DNA from: Orientallactaga sibirica
Taxonomy: Eukaryota; Chordata; Mammalia; Rodentia; Dipodidae
Assembly (NCBI GenBank): GCA_036365145.1
Contig: JAEOAD010000699.1
Location: 8,839,001-8,903,000 of the forward strand
DNA: 64,000 nt
Direction of reading: 5' to 3'
Shown here piece by piece: positions 1-10,790 of this stretch. The position numbers and the translations under genes were made by a program. Positions within the stretch are counted from its first letter, which is position 1. Every line of letters starts with the position of its first letter. The notes under the pieces were generated by a model. It was given only the letters and a program-made list of their open reading frames with translations. It had not been told where the DNA came from and ran no database searches.

Positions 1-82
1 TTACTTGACTCTCATAACCTTCCCTGAAATAACTCAAGTTCATATGAAAAGAATCTGGATAATAGGCTTCTGCTATTCACTT

Positions 83-141
83 CGCCTGTTAGCCCTGTGC
101 TAATCATGCCAAGGTCATGGGTTCAGACCCCAGGTGGGCCA
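83..141 (+). pseudogene. tRNA-Ile(AAT)-like relic
   Basis: The stretch follows the mammalian tRNA-Ile-AAT gene: an acceptor/D-arm start (CGCCTGTTAGCCC), an anticodon arm reading GTGCTAATCATGCC with anticodon AAT, the variable region AAGGTC, a T arm GGGTTCAGACCCC and a GGGCCA end. About 18 bases of the D loop and D stem are missing, so it cannot fold as a tRNA. The B box survives as GGTTCAGACC. It may be a tRNA pseudogene or the head of an old tRNA-Ile-derived SINE; the following 100 bases are not a tail I recognise. Confidence 0.6.
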
Positions 142-239
142 TTTGCATTTGCTCTGCTCAAAAACACAAGGCTGCACATCAAATCCCACATAATACATGT
201 GATGAAAGTGCCACCAAGGGCTTGGGGCATTAGAATAGA

Positions 240-380
240 GACTATGGAATTAGACTCCATGGATCCAGAGGCCAACATTCAACTTCTTAGATGGTGTTTG
301 ATTTCAATGAGCTTCTCAATGTCCGTAAGACTCCAGCTCACCTGTAAATTGGGATAAAAATCATACTTGTCAGATTAAAC
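240..380 (+). repeat. MIR SINE fragment (putative)
   Basis: The order 'CTTCTCAATGTCC ... CCAGCTCACCTGTAAATTGGGATAAAAATCATACTTGTCAG' follows the 3' part of the ancient mammalian MIR (AACCTCTCTGAGCCTCAGTTT, CATCTGTAAAATGGGGATAATAAT, ACCTACCTCA). It is diverged and the left limit is uncertain. Confidence 0.45.
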
Positions 381-1912
381 TGTTTGAAAATTAAATTCCA
401 TCACATGGACCAGGGCTGAACACCACACCCAAGTGCTACATAAACAATCACTGGGAAAGGAATAGAGCTGGGACTTACTAAACATGCAAGTAATAGCCAT
501 GAGTTTTGTCAGGGATACAAAAGTATTATGTTGAGTGAATCACTTAAGTTCTATTATTGAAAATGACTTATTATCAAATATAAAACATGGAATCATAAGT
601 GTGAAGAATTTGTTCCCTATAAGTCCAGAACTAACTTGTTTCTCAAATTTGTGTTTTTAGCCTCTTCCCAAAATGGATCCTATGTCTAAACACCCAATTT
701 AACCATTTGTTAAAATGTGAAAAAACACACATTTAGCATTAATTTCAAAAGGTATGTAGTCAGTTTGTCAAATAAAAATATATGTGCCTGAGGAAGTTAA
801 TTAGCCTGAGACTCCATGCATTGATATTTTTACACTACGTCCCTACTGGGTCTTCGGTGTTAGAATTCCTTCTGTAATTTCACAAGCTCCTACAAAAAGC
901 TGAACCTGGAGCTTTTAGGACATGAAACCAGATTTAATTATGTTATGCAAAGACCGACCTCATCCTAACTATGCTAGGATTGAAAATAAGAAACTGATAA
1001 GTCTAAATGCCTTCCACCAAATTTAGAATTATCATTTGCCTCTATGATCAATTCCTTGAGGGTACTAAAACATGGCCTATACTCATGTTCCAGTGCAGAT
1101 GTACTATGGGACCAGTATCGCATCACTTTTCTGCACTTATTTGCTTTGCAGTTCACTACCATAGAATAGGTTTATGTTGCTTCTTTAGATATCTTCATGC
1201 TTCTTATTTCTTCCCCAAAGAAATTAAAATTGCATGTTAAATACTTTTAAAACTGCAGGGATTTAAATCAATCATTTGCCATCATTTCTCCCCTTTCTTC
1301 TTATTTCTTTCACAGATATAATTATTCAAAAAAAATTAAGTTATAAAGTTAAAATTGTTCATTTTATGATTAGGTGTAACAAAATCTTCTAAATAGCTGA
1401 AACAATGTCATCTTATGGAATCTCTAGCTTCTTAGAGACATGTGGCAGAATGATTCCTAAGATTTAGTAAAATCTTTTCCCAAAGAACCACCTAGAAAAC
1501 TGTTCCTAAAAGGTTCAATTCAACTTGAGTTATGCTTCTATTATTGAGACATTCTACATTTTATATCAGTATGATGCTCTTTTAACTATACAAATTTATT
1601 CATCTTTATGTTACTTTTCCTTAATTTTCTCTGAATTTCTCCTGATTCATTATGATATTTCCTTTTTAACATTAAAAATATAACCAGAATATCTACTCAT
1701 TGTTCCTTTTAAAAAATAAAGCCACACAAAGAAGTTTTCCTTCACCTTCTCACCTGACACTAAAATAACAAAAACTTCAAATCAATAGTATCTACTTTGA
1801 ACACCAAATGTTATATCTTATACTACTAGAAAATGTAATGCAATTAATATTTAGCTGGGCTAATAAAAACGAGAAGTCCAGATTTAGATTCACCTGCATT
1901 TTTGAAAATATT
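381..1912. other. AT-rich unique sequence, nothing recognised
   Basis: No repeat, exon or RNA gene could be supported. Short open frames on both strands near 974-1240 overlap each other antisense and look like chance. Confidence 0.5.
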
Positions 1913-2106
1913 ATTTATTTCTTTATTTACAAGCAGAGAGAGAGAGAGAATGGGCTCACCAGGGCTTTTAGCCCCTGCAAATGAACTCCAGATGCATGTG
2001 CCAACTTGTGCATCTGGCTGTATGTGTGGTGGGTACTGGGGAATCAAACCCAGGTCATTAGACTTTGCAGACAAGTACCTCAACTGATGAGCCATCTGTC
2101 CAGCCC
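1913..2106 (-). repeat. DIP-like tRNA-derived SINE
   Basis: Read on the minus strand it starts GGGGCTGGACAGATGGCTCA, has a B box-like GGTTTGATTCC, then CCAGTACCC, the body with CATGCATCTGGAGTTCATTTGCA, a CT-rich run and an AT-rich (AAAT-like) tail. The tRNA-like internal promoter (A and B boxes) is the hallmark of a Pol III SINE. The TSD-like motif CATTTTTGAAAATATT lies to its left and a near copy lies between it and the next SINE. Confidence 0.85.
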
Positions 2107-2118
2107 CTCACGTACATT

Positions 2119-2328
2119 TTTAAAATATATATTATTTATTTATTTATTTGAGAAAGGGGAGGGGAGAGAGAGAGAGAATGGTCACACAAGGGCCTCTAGT
2201 CATTGCAAACAAACTCCAGACACATGTGTCCCCTTGTGCATCTGGCTTACGTGGGTCCTGGAGAATCGAACTGGGATCCTTTCGATTTGCAGGCAAACAC
2301 CTTAACTGCTAAGCCATCTCTCCAGTCC
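2119..2328 (-). repeat. DIP-like SINE, second of a tandem pair
   Basis: Same family and orientation as the copy at 1913. Its minus-strand head is GGACTGGAGAGATGGCTTAG and its tail is the (TTTA)n-GA run at 2131-2178. The pair seems to have used one AT-rich target, because CATTTTT(G/A)AAAATAT-like sequence appears left of the first, between the two and, degraded, after the second. Confidence 0.85.
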
Positions 2329-3775
2329 TTTTTTAATATTGGAAAGAGATAAATACAACTGATATGAGAGATTGTTTAATGAGATGTTGGTTACTCATCT
2401 GAGGAGTTTTCCCAACAGTTCTATCAAGGCCTCCTGAAACAGCAACTGGCACATAGGATTTACACTGCTCACACAAGAGAGAAAAGGCAATTTACCTTAG
2501 GTAAAGATGGGCCAGCTTGTCCCCTCTTCCTTCCCAGCAACACATGCCTCTGCAAAACTTGGCTAGAAGACCTGTAGGCATCAAACATCAAAAGTTGTTA
2601 TGTTGAGGATGTATTGTGAATGCAATTGTGACAGAGTGTGGAGCCTGTGGGATGAAAGATATTGGCGAATTTGAGAACACCACAGAGGCCAAGGTTGAGC
2701 CTCATTCTGCCTTCATGATTTCCACATTCAACTCCCCTGTGAGGCTCTGTATAATTTTCCATGTGTAGCAGACCAGAAACACAGAAATCTACTAAAGAAT
2801 GTGTGGGAGGAGTGCAGCATATTAATGTGGAGCCCAGAATAAGAAGGAACCTGCACAAATCACTATCTTTCCTCCTGGTACATTTCAGCAAGGGCCAGGC
2901 TGTACATCAGAATCATTATCTGTAACAACTCTAGAGAGAACTCTACCTTAATTTCTAACCTGTAAATGTTGCTTATAGCAAAAAGAGTGAATATGTAAAC
3001 AAGTTCTTAATGGTGAATAATAGTCCAAGGAAGATCGTAAAACTACAACAAAGATAGTAAAGCTTCTCTCAAGATTGAAGGACTGTTGGAAAGTGAGTTT
3101 TAAGTACTCAGAGAGACAAGGCATTACGAAAGTCAAGAGTTGCTGAGGACACACTTTCTGCATCATCAGTAGCTGAAGTAGCTTTGTATGGTCTTCTTAG
3201 CTGTACAGCTCCTTCCACACTGTGATCCTGAATAAATATTAATGGAAGATGAAAAATTCATGAAGAGACACATGAGAGCCTAGTGCCAGAGGAAAGGAGA
3301 TGGAGAACTTGAGAATGCATGCAATTCCATTTTAAGTCGGATAAATACAAGAAGTTGGAACAGTATGAAGAAATCTTAAAAACTGGAAGGTTGTGGACAG
3401 GAAAGTGCAGATCAAGATGATCTTTACCGATGTTAAACTTGCTCACTACCACTTTGCATTTTGTAAAGATTGTCTTCATAATTTATTCCTTCCAACAACA
3501 CAATGAACGGGGACAAGTGCAACATACAAAGGCAGCATAAGATCAGAATTCTAGAAGAGCAGGTTCAACTTTGGGAAATTACATAATTCGGAAAGGGTAT
3601 TAGAAAAAGTAAAATGCAAAATGAGTGTACCTTACCTCAAATTATATGAGTGAATTGTTGCTAGTTTAGAAAATACTAGGCAGATTAAATCATAAAAACT
3701 ACTTTCAGTGAGTTATAGGGAATAGCATATTGAAAGCATATAGGCATCTTTCCTAGATTTCCTTACTTTTAAAAA
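2329..3775. other. Unique sequence, nothing recognised
   Basis: No identifiable repeat or gene. Minus-strand frames at 2598-2891, 2948-3166 and 3258-3479 have no recognisable domain and no splice context I could defend. Confidence 0.45.
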
Positions 3776-3935
3776 GGATCAGAAAACATGATATGAAAGA
3801 GGGTGATTAATGGGGAAAAGAAGTACCTTAGTGGGAGGAGTAGGGGAATAAGAGTGCATGGTTGGAATAAAATCAAAATACTTTTATACATGTACGAAAA
3901 TGTCAAAAATAGAAAAAATAAAATTAAAGAATTCT
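3776..3935 (+). repeat. L1 3'-UTR end-like fragment (putative)
   Basis: The text GGGAGGAGTAGGGGAATAAG ... AAAATCAAAATAC ... ATACATGTACGAAAATGTC ... AATAAAAT resembles the last part of rodent L1 3' UTRs (ATCAAAGTAC..ATACATGTATGAAAATGTCATAA). There is no long poly(A) and no upstream ORF2, so this is a short remnant at best. Confidence 0.35.
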
Positions 3936-4185
3936 TACTTGAAATGAACATTTCATGTTTTTCTCAAATATAAAGAAAGAAAAAATAAAATGCATGATGC
4001 ACTTAAACATGATAAGTAACATTTAAAAACAAACATCAGAGAAGTAACCATGAAATAAAGACGGGAGTTTGCTTTTACTTCTTGTTTTGCTTTCTAAATT
4101 GCTTCCAAAGGTCATGTTTTGTGAGCTTCTTGGTTAAGGGGAGGAAAGGAATGCTTACTGTCACTTCAAGAAAAAGACAGGACAC

Positions 4186-4780
4186 TGTGTTAGTAACTTT
4201 TCACATTGCTGCCACCAAACACGTGACAAAAGAAACTTAAACAAAGGAGAGCCATTTCCATTCCTAGTTCAGGGGAATACATCCACTCTGTCAAGGACAA
4301 GGCATGGTGACAGGAGTGGCTGACAGTGTTGGTGTGAACTTGCTCATGGTGACAGGAGTGGCTCAAAGCAGTGGTGGGGTGGACTTATTCATGTTGGCAG
4401 GGATGGCTCACAATAGGGGTGGTGTGTACTTGCTCAGGGTGATAGGAGTGGCTTACAGTGATGGTGTGAACGTGCTCATGGTGGCAGGAGCGGTACAAAG
4501 CAGTGGTGGGGTGAACTTGCTCATGTCTGTGCAACTCTGGAAAGAGAGAGTACCCAGATAATTAGCAAACATTCTCGTTGTTTTCTTTATACTATGCCAG
4601 GCCTCACCCAATAGGATAACACCACCCACATTTAAGGTATGTCCTACCTACTCGGTTAACCATCCCAGGGAAAGTTCTTGACAGCATACCCAAAGGTTTG
4701 CCTCATTAATGACCTATGTACTTTATAATCTAAATCAAACTTACAATTGAAATTAGCCATTATAAACAGCAAGGAAACAT
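4186..4780 (-). mobile_element. Old rodent ERVL/MaLR-type LTR with internal expansion
   Basis: The minus-strand LTR look comes from 'GTTAGTAACTTTTCACATTGCTG', 'CAAAAGAAACTTAAACAAAGG', then after the minisatellite 'GCCAGGCCTCACCCAATAGGATAACACCACCCACATTTAAGGTATG' and 'ACTCGGTTAACCATCCCAGG'. The 11.7 kb element has the same order of blocks. The middle is inflated by the tandem repeat at 4303-4521. The exact LTR family is not certain. Confidence 0.55.
4303..4521 (+). repeat. Minisatellite, five units of 42/45 bp
   Basis: Five head-to-tail units start at 4303, 4345, 4390, 4435 and 4477 with lengths 42, 45, 45, 42 and 45. Each opens with CATGGTGACAGGAGTGGCT or a variant and ends in GTGAACTTGCT. 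All lengths are multiples of three, so one frame (4304-4561) stays open and gives 14/15-residue repeats such as MVTGVAQSSGGVDLF. Units 1 and 4 share the 3-bp shorter form and units 2 and 5 the longer one, which suggests a 42+45 higher-order unit. I infer no coding role, because it sits in an LTR. Confidence 0.9.
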
Positions 4781-5190
4781 CCTTCCTGAAAGTGGATCAG
4801 CACCTCATCAGCTGAAGTTCCAAGACTAGAGGTGTTCCTGTCCAGGGTGATGATGCTGTTGGCAGAGCAGGGTGTAAGAACAGGGCTTATACCTTGTTGC
4901 TCAGAGCAGATGCTGCAATTTTCTGTGGCCTCTATATTAGGGGATTTTTATGGTTGTCTACTTAACTTAATTAAGTTAATCAATTAAAATTAAAATCATC
5001 ATGTTAATTAGGTGATGATGATGATTCCCTTTGTAAATAATAGTTTAAATGATCATTTTATTTTATGGGCAATTTTATACATGTATATAATGTATTTTGA
5101 TGACCCTGACATTAGTTTACTTTCTCTTTTCTCCCTGTTCTCTCAACCACTAAACTTCATATTCTGTTCAGCTAGTCCTTCTATTTTGAA

Positions 5191-5220
5191 GTGCATGTGT
5201 GTGCGTGCATGTGTGTGTGT

Positions 5221-5252
<32 letters not shown>
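5191..5252 (+). repeat. (TG)n microsatellite
   Basis: About 62 bases of GT/TG with a few interruptions (GCGTGCAT, GTAT). Confidence 0.95.
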
Positions 5253-5700
5253 ATTTAATTAGGGTTACTTGCATGAGCATGGGTGCATGGGTGCATGGGT
5301 GGGGGACTATTTACCAAAGCACAGGCAAATTACCAGTGATTACATCACTGAAGAAAATATCTCCCTCACCTTTAACTGCTGATGACTCCTCAGGGAGGGA
5401 TAGGGGAATCATGGCCTCCTCTATCATCCATGATGGAATGATGATGGGGCAAATACTATGTAGGTCTTAAGCAAGTAATTATAGGCACTGTGAGTTAATG
5501 AACACAATGACCATACTCAACCTGAAAGGCAGTGTTCCATGGCATTCCTCCCTACCATATGGCTATTATATTCTTTCTACTTTCTCTTCAACTATGTTCT
5601 CTGAGTCCTTCCAAACTTACATCTTTGATATTTTTCTGTTCTGTATTTTACTCCACCATAACACCAAACAACCAGTCCATTCCTTCCTTTCATTGTTGCT
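5253..5700. other. Possible dispersed repeat, unclassified
   Basis: The block ACTTACCAGTGATTACATCACTGAAGAAAATATCTCCCTC-like, with GGGAGGGATAGGGG and CCATCCATGATGGAATG, resembles sequence I remember as dispersed in other rodent genomes, but I cannot name the family. An open frame across 5012-5470 includes the microsatellite and looks accidental. Confidence 0.25.
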
Positions 5701-5850
5701 TGTTTTTGTTTTGGTGAGGTAGGATCTTGCTCTAGCCCAGGCTGACCTGGAATGCACTATGTATTCTCAGGCTGGCCTCAAACTCACAGAAATCATCCTA
5801 CCTCTGCCTCCCAAGTGCTGGGATTAAAAGCATAAACCACCATGCCTGGC
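5701..5850 (-). repeat. B1 SINE
   Basis: On the minus strand it reads GCCAGGCATGGTGGTTTATGC, CTTTTAATCCCAGCACTTGG, GGAGGCAGAGGTAGGATGAT, GAGGCCAGCCTGAGAATACA, GACCTGGG-type box and AAGATCCTACCTCACC, then an A/C-rich tail. The two similar blocks around GAGGCCAGCCTGAGAATACA and GGTCAGCCTGGGCTAGAGC are the internal quasi-duplication of rodent B1. Confidence 0.9.
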
Positions 5851-5854
5851 ACCA

Positions 5855-6204
5855 TTTCTTTTAAATTTAATTTTATTCAAGGTCTCAAGGCACAGGCAAA
5901 ATGCAGACACTCTACTTCCCAGAATATTGCATGAACTACCTCTAGCCCAATTCCATAAAGAATCCATTTCTCCTGTTTGGAGCCTCATAAACTGAGCTGC
6001 CATAGTCCACACTTCTGTCTGCATTTTGGTCTTTCAAATTCTCACCAGAATGAGCTATTAAACTCTAATTACTGCACCAGAAGGCTTCCCTAGTCGGAAC
6101 TTCCAAATCCTTGCATATTCTTCCCTCAAACCAGTTCCAAAACACAAAAATCCACATGGTCAGGTTTATTATAGCAATGGCCCCACTTCTCAGTGGCAAT
6201 ATTC
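5855..6204 (-). mobile_element. MaLR internal fragment with primer-binding region
   Basis: The order of blocks (CAAGGCACAGGCAAAATGCAGAC, AACTGAGCTGCCATAGTCCACAC, CAAATTCTCACCAGAATGAGC, CCAAAACACAAAAATCCACATGG, GCCCCACTTCTCAGTGGC) matches the MaLR internal regions at 13.6-14.2 kb and 30.8-31.2 kb. The complement of CCCCACTTCT-(C)AGTGGC next to the LTR is a tRNA-Leu-type primer-binding site. The 3' part of the element is missing. Confidence 0.65.
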
Positions 6205-6548
6205 TGTAACATTTAGCTTCTCACTGCTGAGAAAACACACACACACACACACAAACAGAAGCAGCTTATGGAAGAAAAATGATTTATTGCAGCCTACAGT
6301 TTCAAGAAGTTTTCATGACAGGGAAAGTATGACAGTCAGAATGCTAGGCATCATATCTTCTGATATCAGCAAGGAGAAGCAGCAAATGTGAACTCTTAAA
6401 CACCTGGGCAGGAAGAACACGTCTTTCCCCCAGTGAACCCCCAGCAAGGTTCCACCTCCCAAACACTCTAATAGGTAAGGATTTATAATGATGCTTAATG
6501 AGAAACTCATGAAGCTAAAGGGGGATACTCCACATTAAAACTACCACA
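6205..6548 (-). mobile_element. MaLR 5' LTR
   Basis: It runs from TGTAACATTTAGCTTCTCAC to AAAACTACCACA, so TG...CA on both strands, and adjoins the internal fragment at its left. Shared blocks with the LTRs at 28.8, 29.55 and 31.2 kb include TTTATTGCAGCCTACAGTTTCAAG, CAAGGTTCCACCTCCCAAAC and AATAGGTAAGGAT. A short (CA)n lies at 6236-6253. Confidence 0.7.
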
Positions 6549-6609
6549 ATGGCTCTGTGATATTCACTGAAATAAGGAATGTTAATACCTATAGGGTTGG
6601 TTTTATTTA

Positions 6610-6618
6610 TCATTATTA

Positions 6619-6658
<40 letters not shown>

Positions 6659-6659
6659 C
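6610..6659 (+). repeat. (ATT)n microsatellite
   Basis: About 50 bases of CATTATTATTATT repeats just before the antisense L1. Confidence 0.95.
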
Positions 6660-8401
6660 TTAGCATTATGTTGGCTACCTAGATCATTCCTGCTTTCAGA
6701 TGAGTTTTAAGGTTCTTTTTCCCATTTCAGTAAAGAATGGTGTTGGAATTTTGATGGGATTTGCATTAATCTGTACATTGGATTCAGTAAGATAGCCATT
6801 TTCACAATGTTTGCTTTCCCATATATGAGCATGAGTGTTATTTCCATTTCCTATTGTCTTCTTAAATTTCTCTTTTGAGTGTTTTAAAGTTTTCATGGTG
6901 CCTCACTTCATGGATAGGTTTAGTCCAGATTATTTTATTTTATGTTTTAGGAAATTGTGATTGAAAATGTTTCCTTGATTTCTTAGCATGTTAGTTACTG
7001 ATATATAGGAAAGCCAAAGATTACTTTGTGCTAAGTTTGTATCCTTGAAAGTGTTAATTATATCTAAAACTTCCTGTCAGAATCTTTACCTTCTTCCTTT
7101 CCTATTTTTAACACTTTCATTTGTTCCTCTTATGCTTGCTGCTTTAGCTAAGGCTTCTAGTATCATATGAAATGATAGTGAATAAAGCAGAAAACCTTAA
7201 CTTATTTGAGATTTTGGTAGAAATGCTCTGAGATTTTCCCCATTCAGTATAACATTAGCCACAGATCTATAATACATAGCCTTTAGTGTGTTGATATATT
7301 CTTCCTCTATTCCCAGTTTGTTTTCAGGGCTTTTATCATGAAGCAAGTTTGGATTTTATCAGATGTCTTTTCTGCATCTATGGTTACTGTCATCGTGGTT
7401 TTGTTTGTTTGTTTGTTTGTTTTTTGTTATTGTTCTTGAGTACATTTATGTCATTTATTACATTTCAGTTTGCTTATGTTAAACTATCCCTGCATCCTGG
7501 GATAAATTCACCTTGATCATAGTAAATAATCTTTTTGATATGTTCCTGTATTCAGTTTGTAAATATTTTGTTGAGATTTTTTTGCATCTATGACATATAT
7601 TTATCTAGTTTTGCACTAGCATAATGATTGATTAGTAAAAGGAGCTTGGTAGTGTTCCTTTCCTTCCTATTTTATGAAATAATTTAAGGAGCATTGATGC
7701 TAGATTTTCCTTGGTGATCTTGTAGAACTGAGCAATGAATCCATGTGGGCCTGGTCTTCTTAGGAGTTATTTTATTACTGCTTCAATCTCTCTGTTTGTT
7801 ATAGATATATTTAAAGTATTTATGTGTTGTTTTAATTTGGATCATTCATTTGCAGTTATGAATTGATCCATTCCCTATTTTCTAACTTAATGGAGTAGAT
7901 GTTTTAAGGTAAGTCTTAATGATTTTCTGAATTTCATTAATAATTATCATAATGGCCCCCTATTCATCTTTAATTTTATTTTGGTTATCACTCTATTTCT
8001 TTTTTTTTTTTTTAGTTTGAATTAGGGTTCATCAATTTTACTAATCTTTTCAAAGTACTAACTCTTTGGTTGATTATTTGTATTGACATATTTGTTTCCA
8101 TTTCATTAATTTTTTTGTGCTCTTCATTTTTTCTTTCTACTTACTGATAATGGGTTTGGCTTGTTCTTCCTTCTCCAAGGCCTTAAGATGAATCATTTAG
8201 TGATTCCTTTGATAGCTCTCAGGTGTTTTAATGTAGGTTTAGAGCTATAAACTTCCTCCTCAAAACTGCATCCCATGAGTTTTAGTATGTTGTGTTCATT
8301 TTCATTCATGTCTAGGAGGGTTTATTTTTTGTTTTGGTTTGGTTTTGTTTCTTCAATAACTCATTCAACATTCAACAGAATATTAATTAATCTCTATGAT
8401 T

Positions 8402-8425
8402 TCTTTTTTGGAGAGAGTCAGAGAC

Positions 8426-8465
<40 letters not shown>

Positions 8466-8652
8466 GGCATGCCAGCAGCCTCTCAGCTGCTGTGAATGAA
8501 CTCCAGACACATGCGCCCCCTTGTGGGCAATTGCGACATTGCCCCCTTGCATCACTTTGTGTCTGGCTAAAAATGGGACCTGGAGAATCCAATGGGTGTT
8601 CTTAGGCTTAGCAGGCAGGTGCCTTAACCACTAAGCCATCTCTCCAGCCCCT
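8402..8652 (-). repeat. DIP-like SINE, long variant
   Basis: Minus-strand head GGGGCTGGAGAGATGGCTTA, GTTAAGGCACCTGCCTGCTA, then an extra block (TGACGCAAGAGCGCAATG-type; here CAAGGGGGCAATGTCGCAAT) absent from ordinary copies, then CAGCAGCTGAGAGGCTGCTGG and a GA/CT-rich run at 8413-8461. The copy at 61791 shares the same extra block, so this is a subfamily rather than a single-copy accident. Confidence 0.85.
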
Positions 8653-8662
8653 CTGATGATTT

Positions 8663-8858
8663 TAATATTTTATTGATTTATTTGCAATCAGATAGAGAAA
8701 AGAGAGACAAATGGAAAGAATGGTCACACCAGGGCCTCCAGCCACTGCAAATGAACTCCAGATGCATGTGCTACTTTGTGCATCTGGCTTTATGTGGGTA
8801 CTGGGGGATGAAACCCAGGTTGTTAGGCTTTGCAATCACTAAGCAATCACTCCAGCCA
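8663..8858 (-). repeat. DIP-like SINE, partner of the copy at 8402
   Basis: Ordinary-length member with minus-strand head GGCTGGAGTGATTGCTTAG and the CATCTGGAGTTCATTTGCAG body. TCTATGATTT occurs before the pair (8392) and after it (8862), with TCTGATGATTTT between them, so the two SINEs share one L1 target. The head has lost part of the TGCCTGCAAAGCCTAA block. Confidence 0.85.
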
Positions 8859-10790
8859 ATTTCTATGATTTTGTATAGGTTCTAGCTCTTGCTCTTGATT
8901 ATTAGTTTTATTCCATTGTGATCATGTAGAATGCAAGGAATTATTTCAATTTTCCTATACCTGTTATGAATTGCTTTATGTCCCAATATATGACCAATTT
9001 TAGAGGAAAGTTCTATATGTCTCTGAGAATCATGTATATTCTTCAGTGTTAGGATGAAATGTTCTTTAGATGTCTGCCAGGTCCATTTGATATATGATGT
9101 CATTTAATCCAGATATTTTTCTGTTTAATTTTCCATGACCTCCTAAATGATGAGAAAGGAGTATTGAATTCAACCACTACTGTTGTGTTTGGTTTAATAT
9201 CTTATCTAACATCTAGTAATGCTTGTTTTATGAAATTGTGCATAGCTTGGTTTGTTGCATATATGTTTAGATTTGTAATATCATTTTGTTGGATTGTTTC
9301 TTTAATAAGTATAAAATGATCTTCTTTATCTCTTCTGATTAATATTGGTTTCAATTCTATCCTATCACATGTTTGAACAATGACACCTATTTCCTGTGCC
9401 TATTTGCTCAAAACTTCATTTTCTATGATTTTATCCTAAGGTAGCATTTTTTTTTTTATGAAGAGATAAGTTTCTTAGAGGCACCAAACTGAAGGAACCT
9501 GCCTTTAAATCAATTCTGCTGGCCTGTGTCTTTTGATTGGGAACTGGAGATGATTACTATTCAGTTATTTTTGAAAAGCTTGTATTAATTTTTGCTATTC
9601 TTGTTTTTTCTGTAGATCTGTATGCTTTTCTATTCCTTTCCTGCCTTAATGACTGACTTCAAGTCCGACTTTTTAAAAATGTGGTCTCATATATGTGTTC
9701 TTCCTTCTCTTCACTCTAAAGGATTCTTTTAAATATTTTCTGTAGAGCTTGATAAGTTTCTTTAATCTGTTTTTATCATAGAATGTTCTTCTTTCTCCTT
9801 CATTTGTAACAGATAGTTTTGTGGGTTATAGCAGTCAGAGATGGCAGGTATTGTCTATCAGAACTTGAAATACATCATTTCAAACTATCCTGGCATTTTA
9901 ATTTTCTGAAAATTCCTTGTTATTCTAATGGGCCTACCTTTATAACTAACTTACTGTTTCTCTTGCTGCTTTCAATATACTTTCTTTATTCTGCATACTT
10001 AGTAGTTTAATTATAACATCCCAAAGAAAGGTTCCAATTTAGTCTTATGTTTGGTGTTTTAAATCCTGTATCTGTATTGGCATCTCCCTAACACCTGGAA
10101 AACTTTCTTCTATAACTTTGTTGAAGATATTTGCTATGCTTCTAGATTTAAATTATTTTCCTTCTTATTTTCCCTGAATTATTTAATTTGACCTGCTCAT
10201 GTTGCCCTGGATATTTTCAAAGTTCTACTTATGCCTTATTATTAATTTAGCTTTCTTTCTGTTGTATTATTCCAATTCTTCCATCTTTTCATCAAGCTTA
10301 GATATTCTGTCCTCTCCTGGATCCATTCTATGGATGAGGTGTCCTATTGAGTTTGTTTATTGACTTACTGTGTTTTTAATTTCTAGTGCTTCAGATTGGT
10401 TTTTCTTTAGTATGTCTAAGTATTGAATTACTTTTTCATATCTTTAATCAACCTCCTCATTTCACTCAGCTGAGTTTCTATGTTCCCTTGGGATTCCTTT
10501 AGGAGTTAGTTTTTGTTTTTGCTTTGTTTGACCATGCTTACAATTGTCCTATTGAATTCTTTGTCTTGCATTACATCTAATTCACTCTCATTGAGGTCAT
10601 AATTATGGGATTCCTAATTTTTGGAGGAGTTGTAATACCTTGGTTTTTGGGGTGTTTCTTACATTACTGCAGTGAGATTTATGTATCCTGGGTTATTTCA
10701 TTGCTTGGATTTTCTTTTTATCATCTGTATTCTTAGGTGTGTAGTTAAGAATTTATCTCTTCAGTCTAGGAGCTCAGAGTGCCTGGTAAG

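Larger units (their letters stand above)
6668..10790 (-). mobile_element. Degraded L1 LINE, antisense (L1-A)
   Basis: The plus strand reads as antisense L1. AAGAATGGTGTTGGAATTTTGATGGGATTTGCATTAATCTG is the late ORF2, GAGCAATGAATCCATGTGGGCCTGG, AAGTACTAACTCTTTGGTTGATT and TTTAGAGCTATAAACTTCCTCCT follow through RT and the inter-domain part, TTCAACCACTACTGTTGTGTTTGG lies in the endonuclease part, and TGCTGGCCTGTGTCTTTTGATTGG lies near the ORF1/ORF2 junction. The ORF1 and 5' portion runs to about 10.79 kb. The 3' end of ORF2 and the 3' UTR are missing on the left. All frames are broken. Two DIP SINEs interrupt it at 8402-8858. Confidence 0.8.

Noticed and set aside
83..141. Functional tRNA-Ile gene
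   Set aside because: The D arm is largely deleted, so it cannot form a cloverleaf.
5012..5470. 152-codon open frame
   Set aside because: It runs through a (TG)n microsatellite that gives CVCV repeats, and has no domain.
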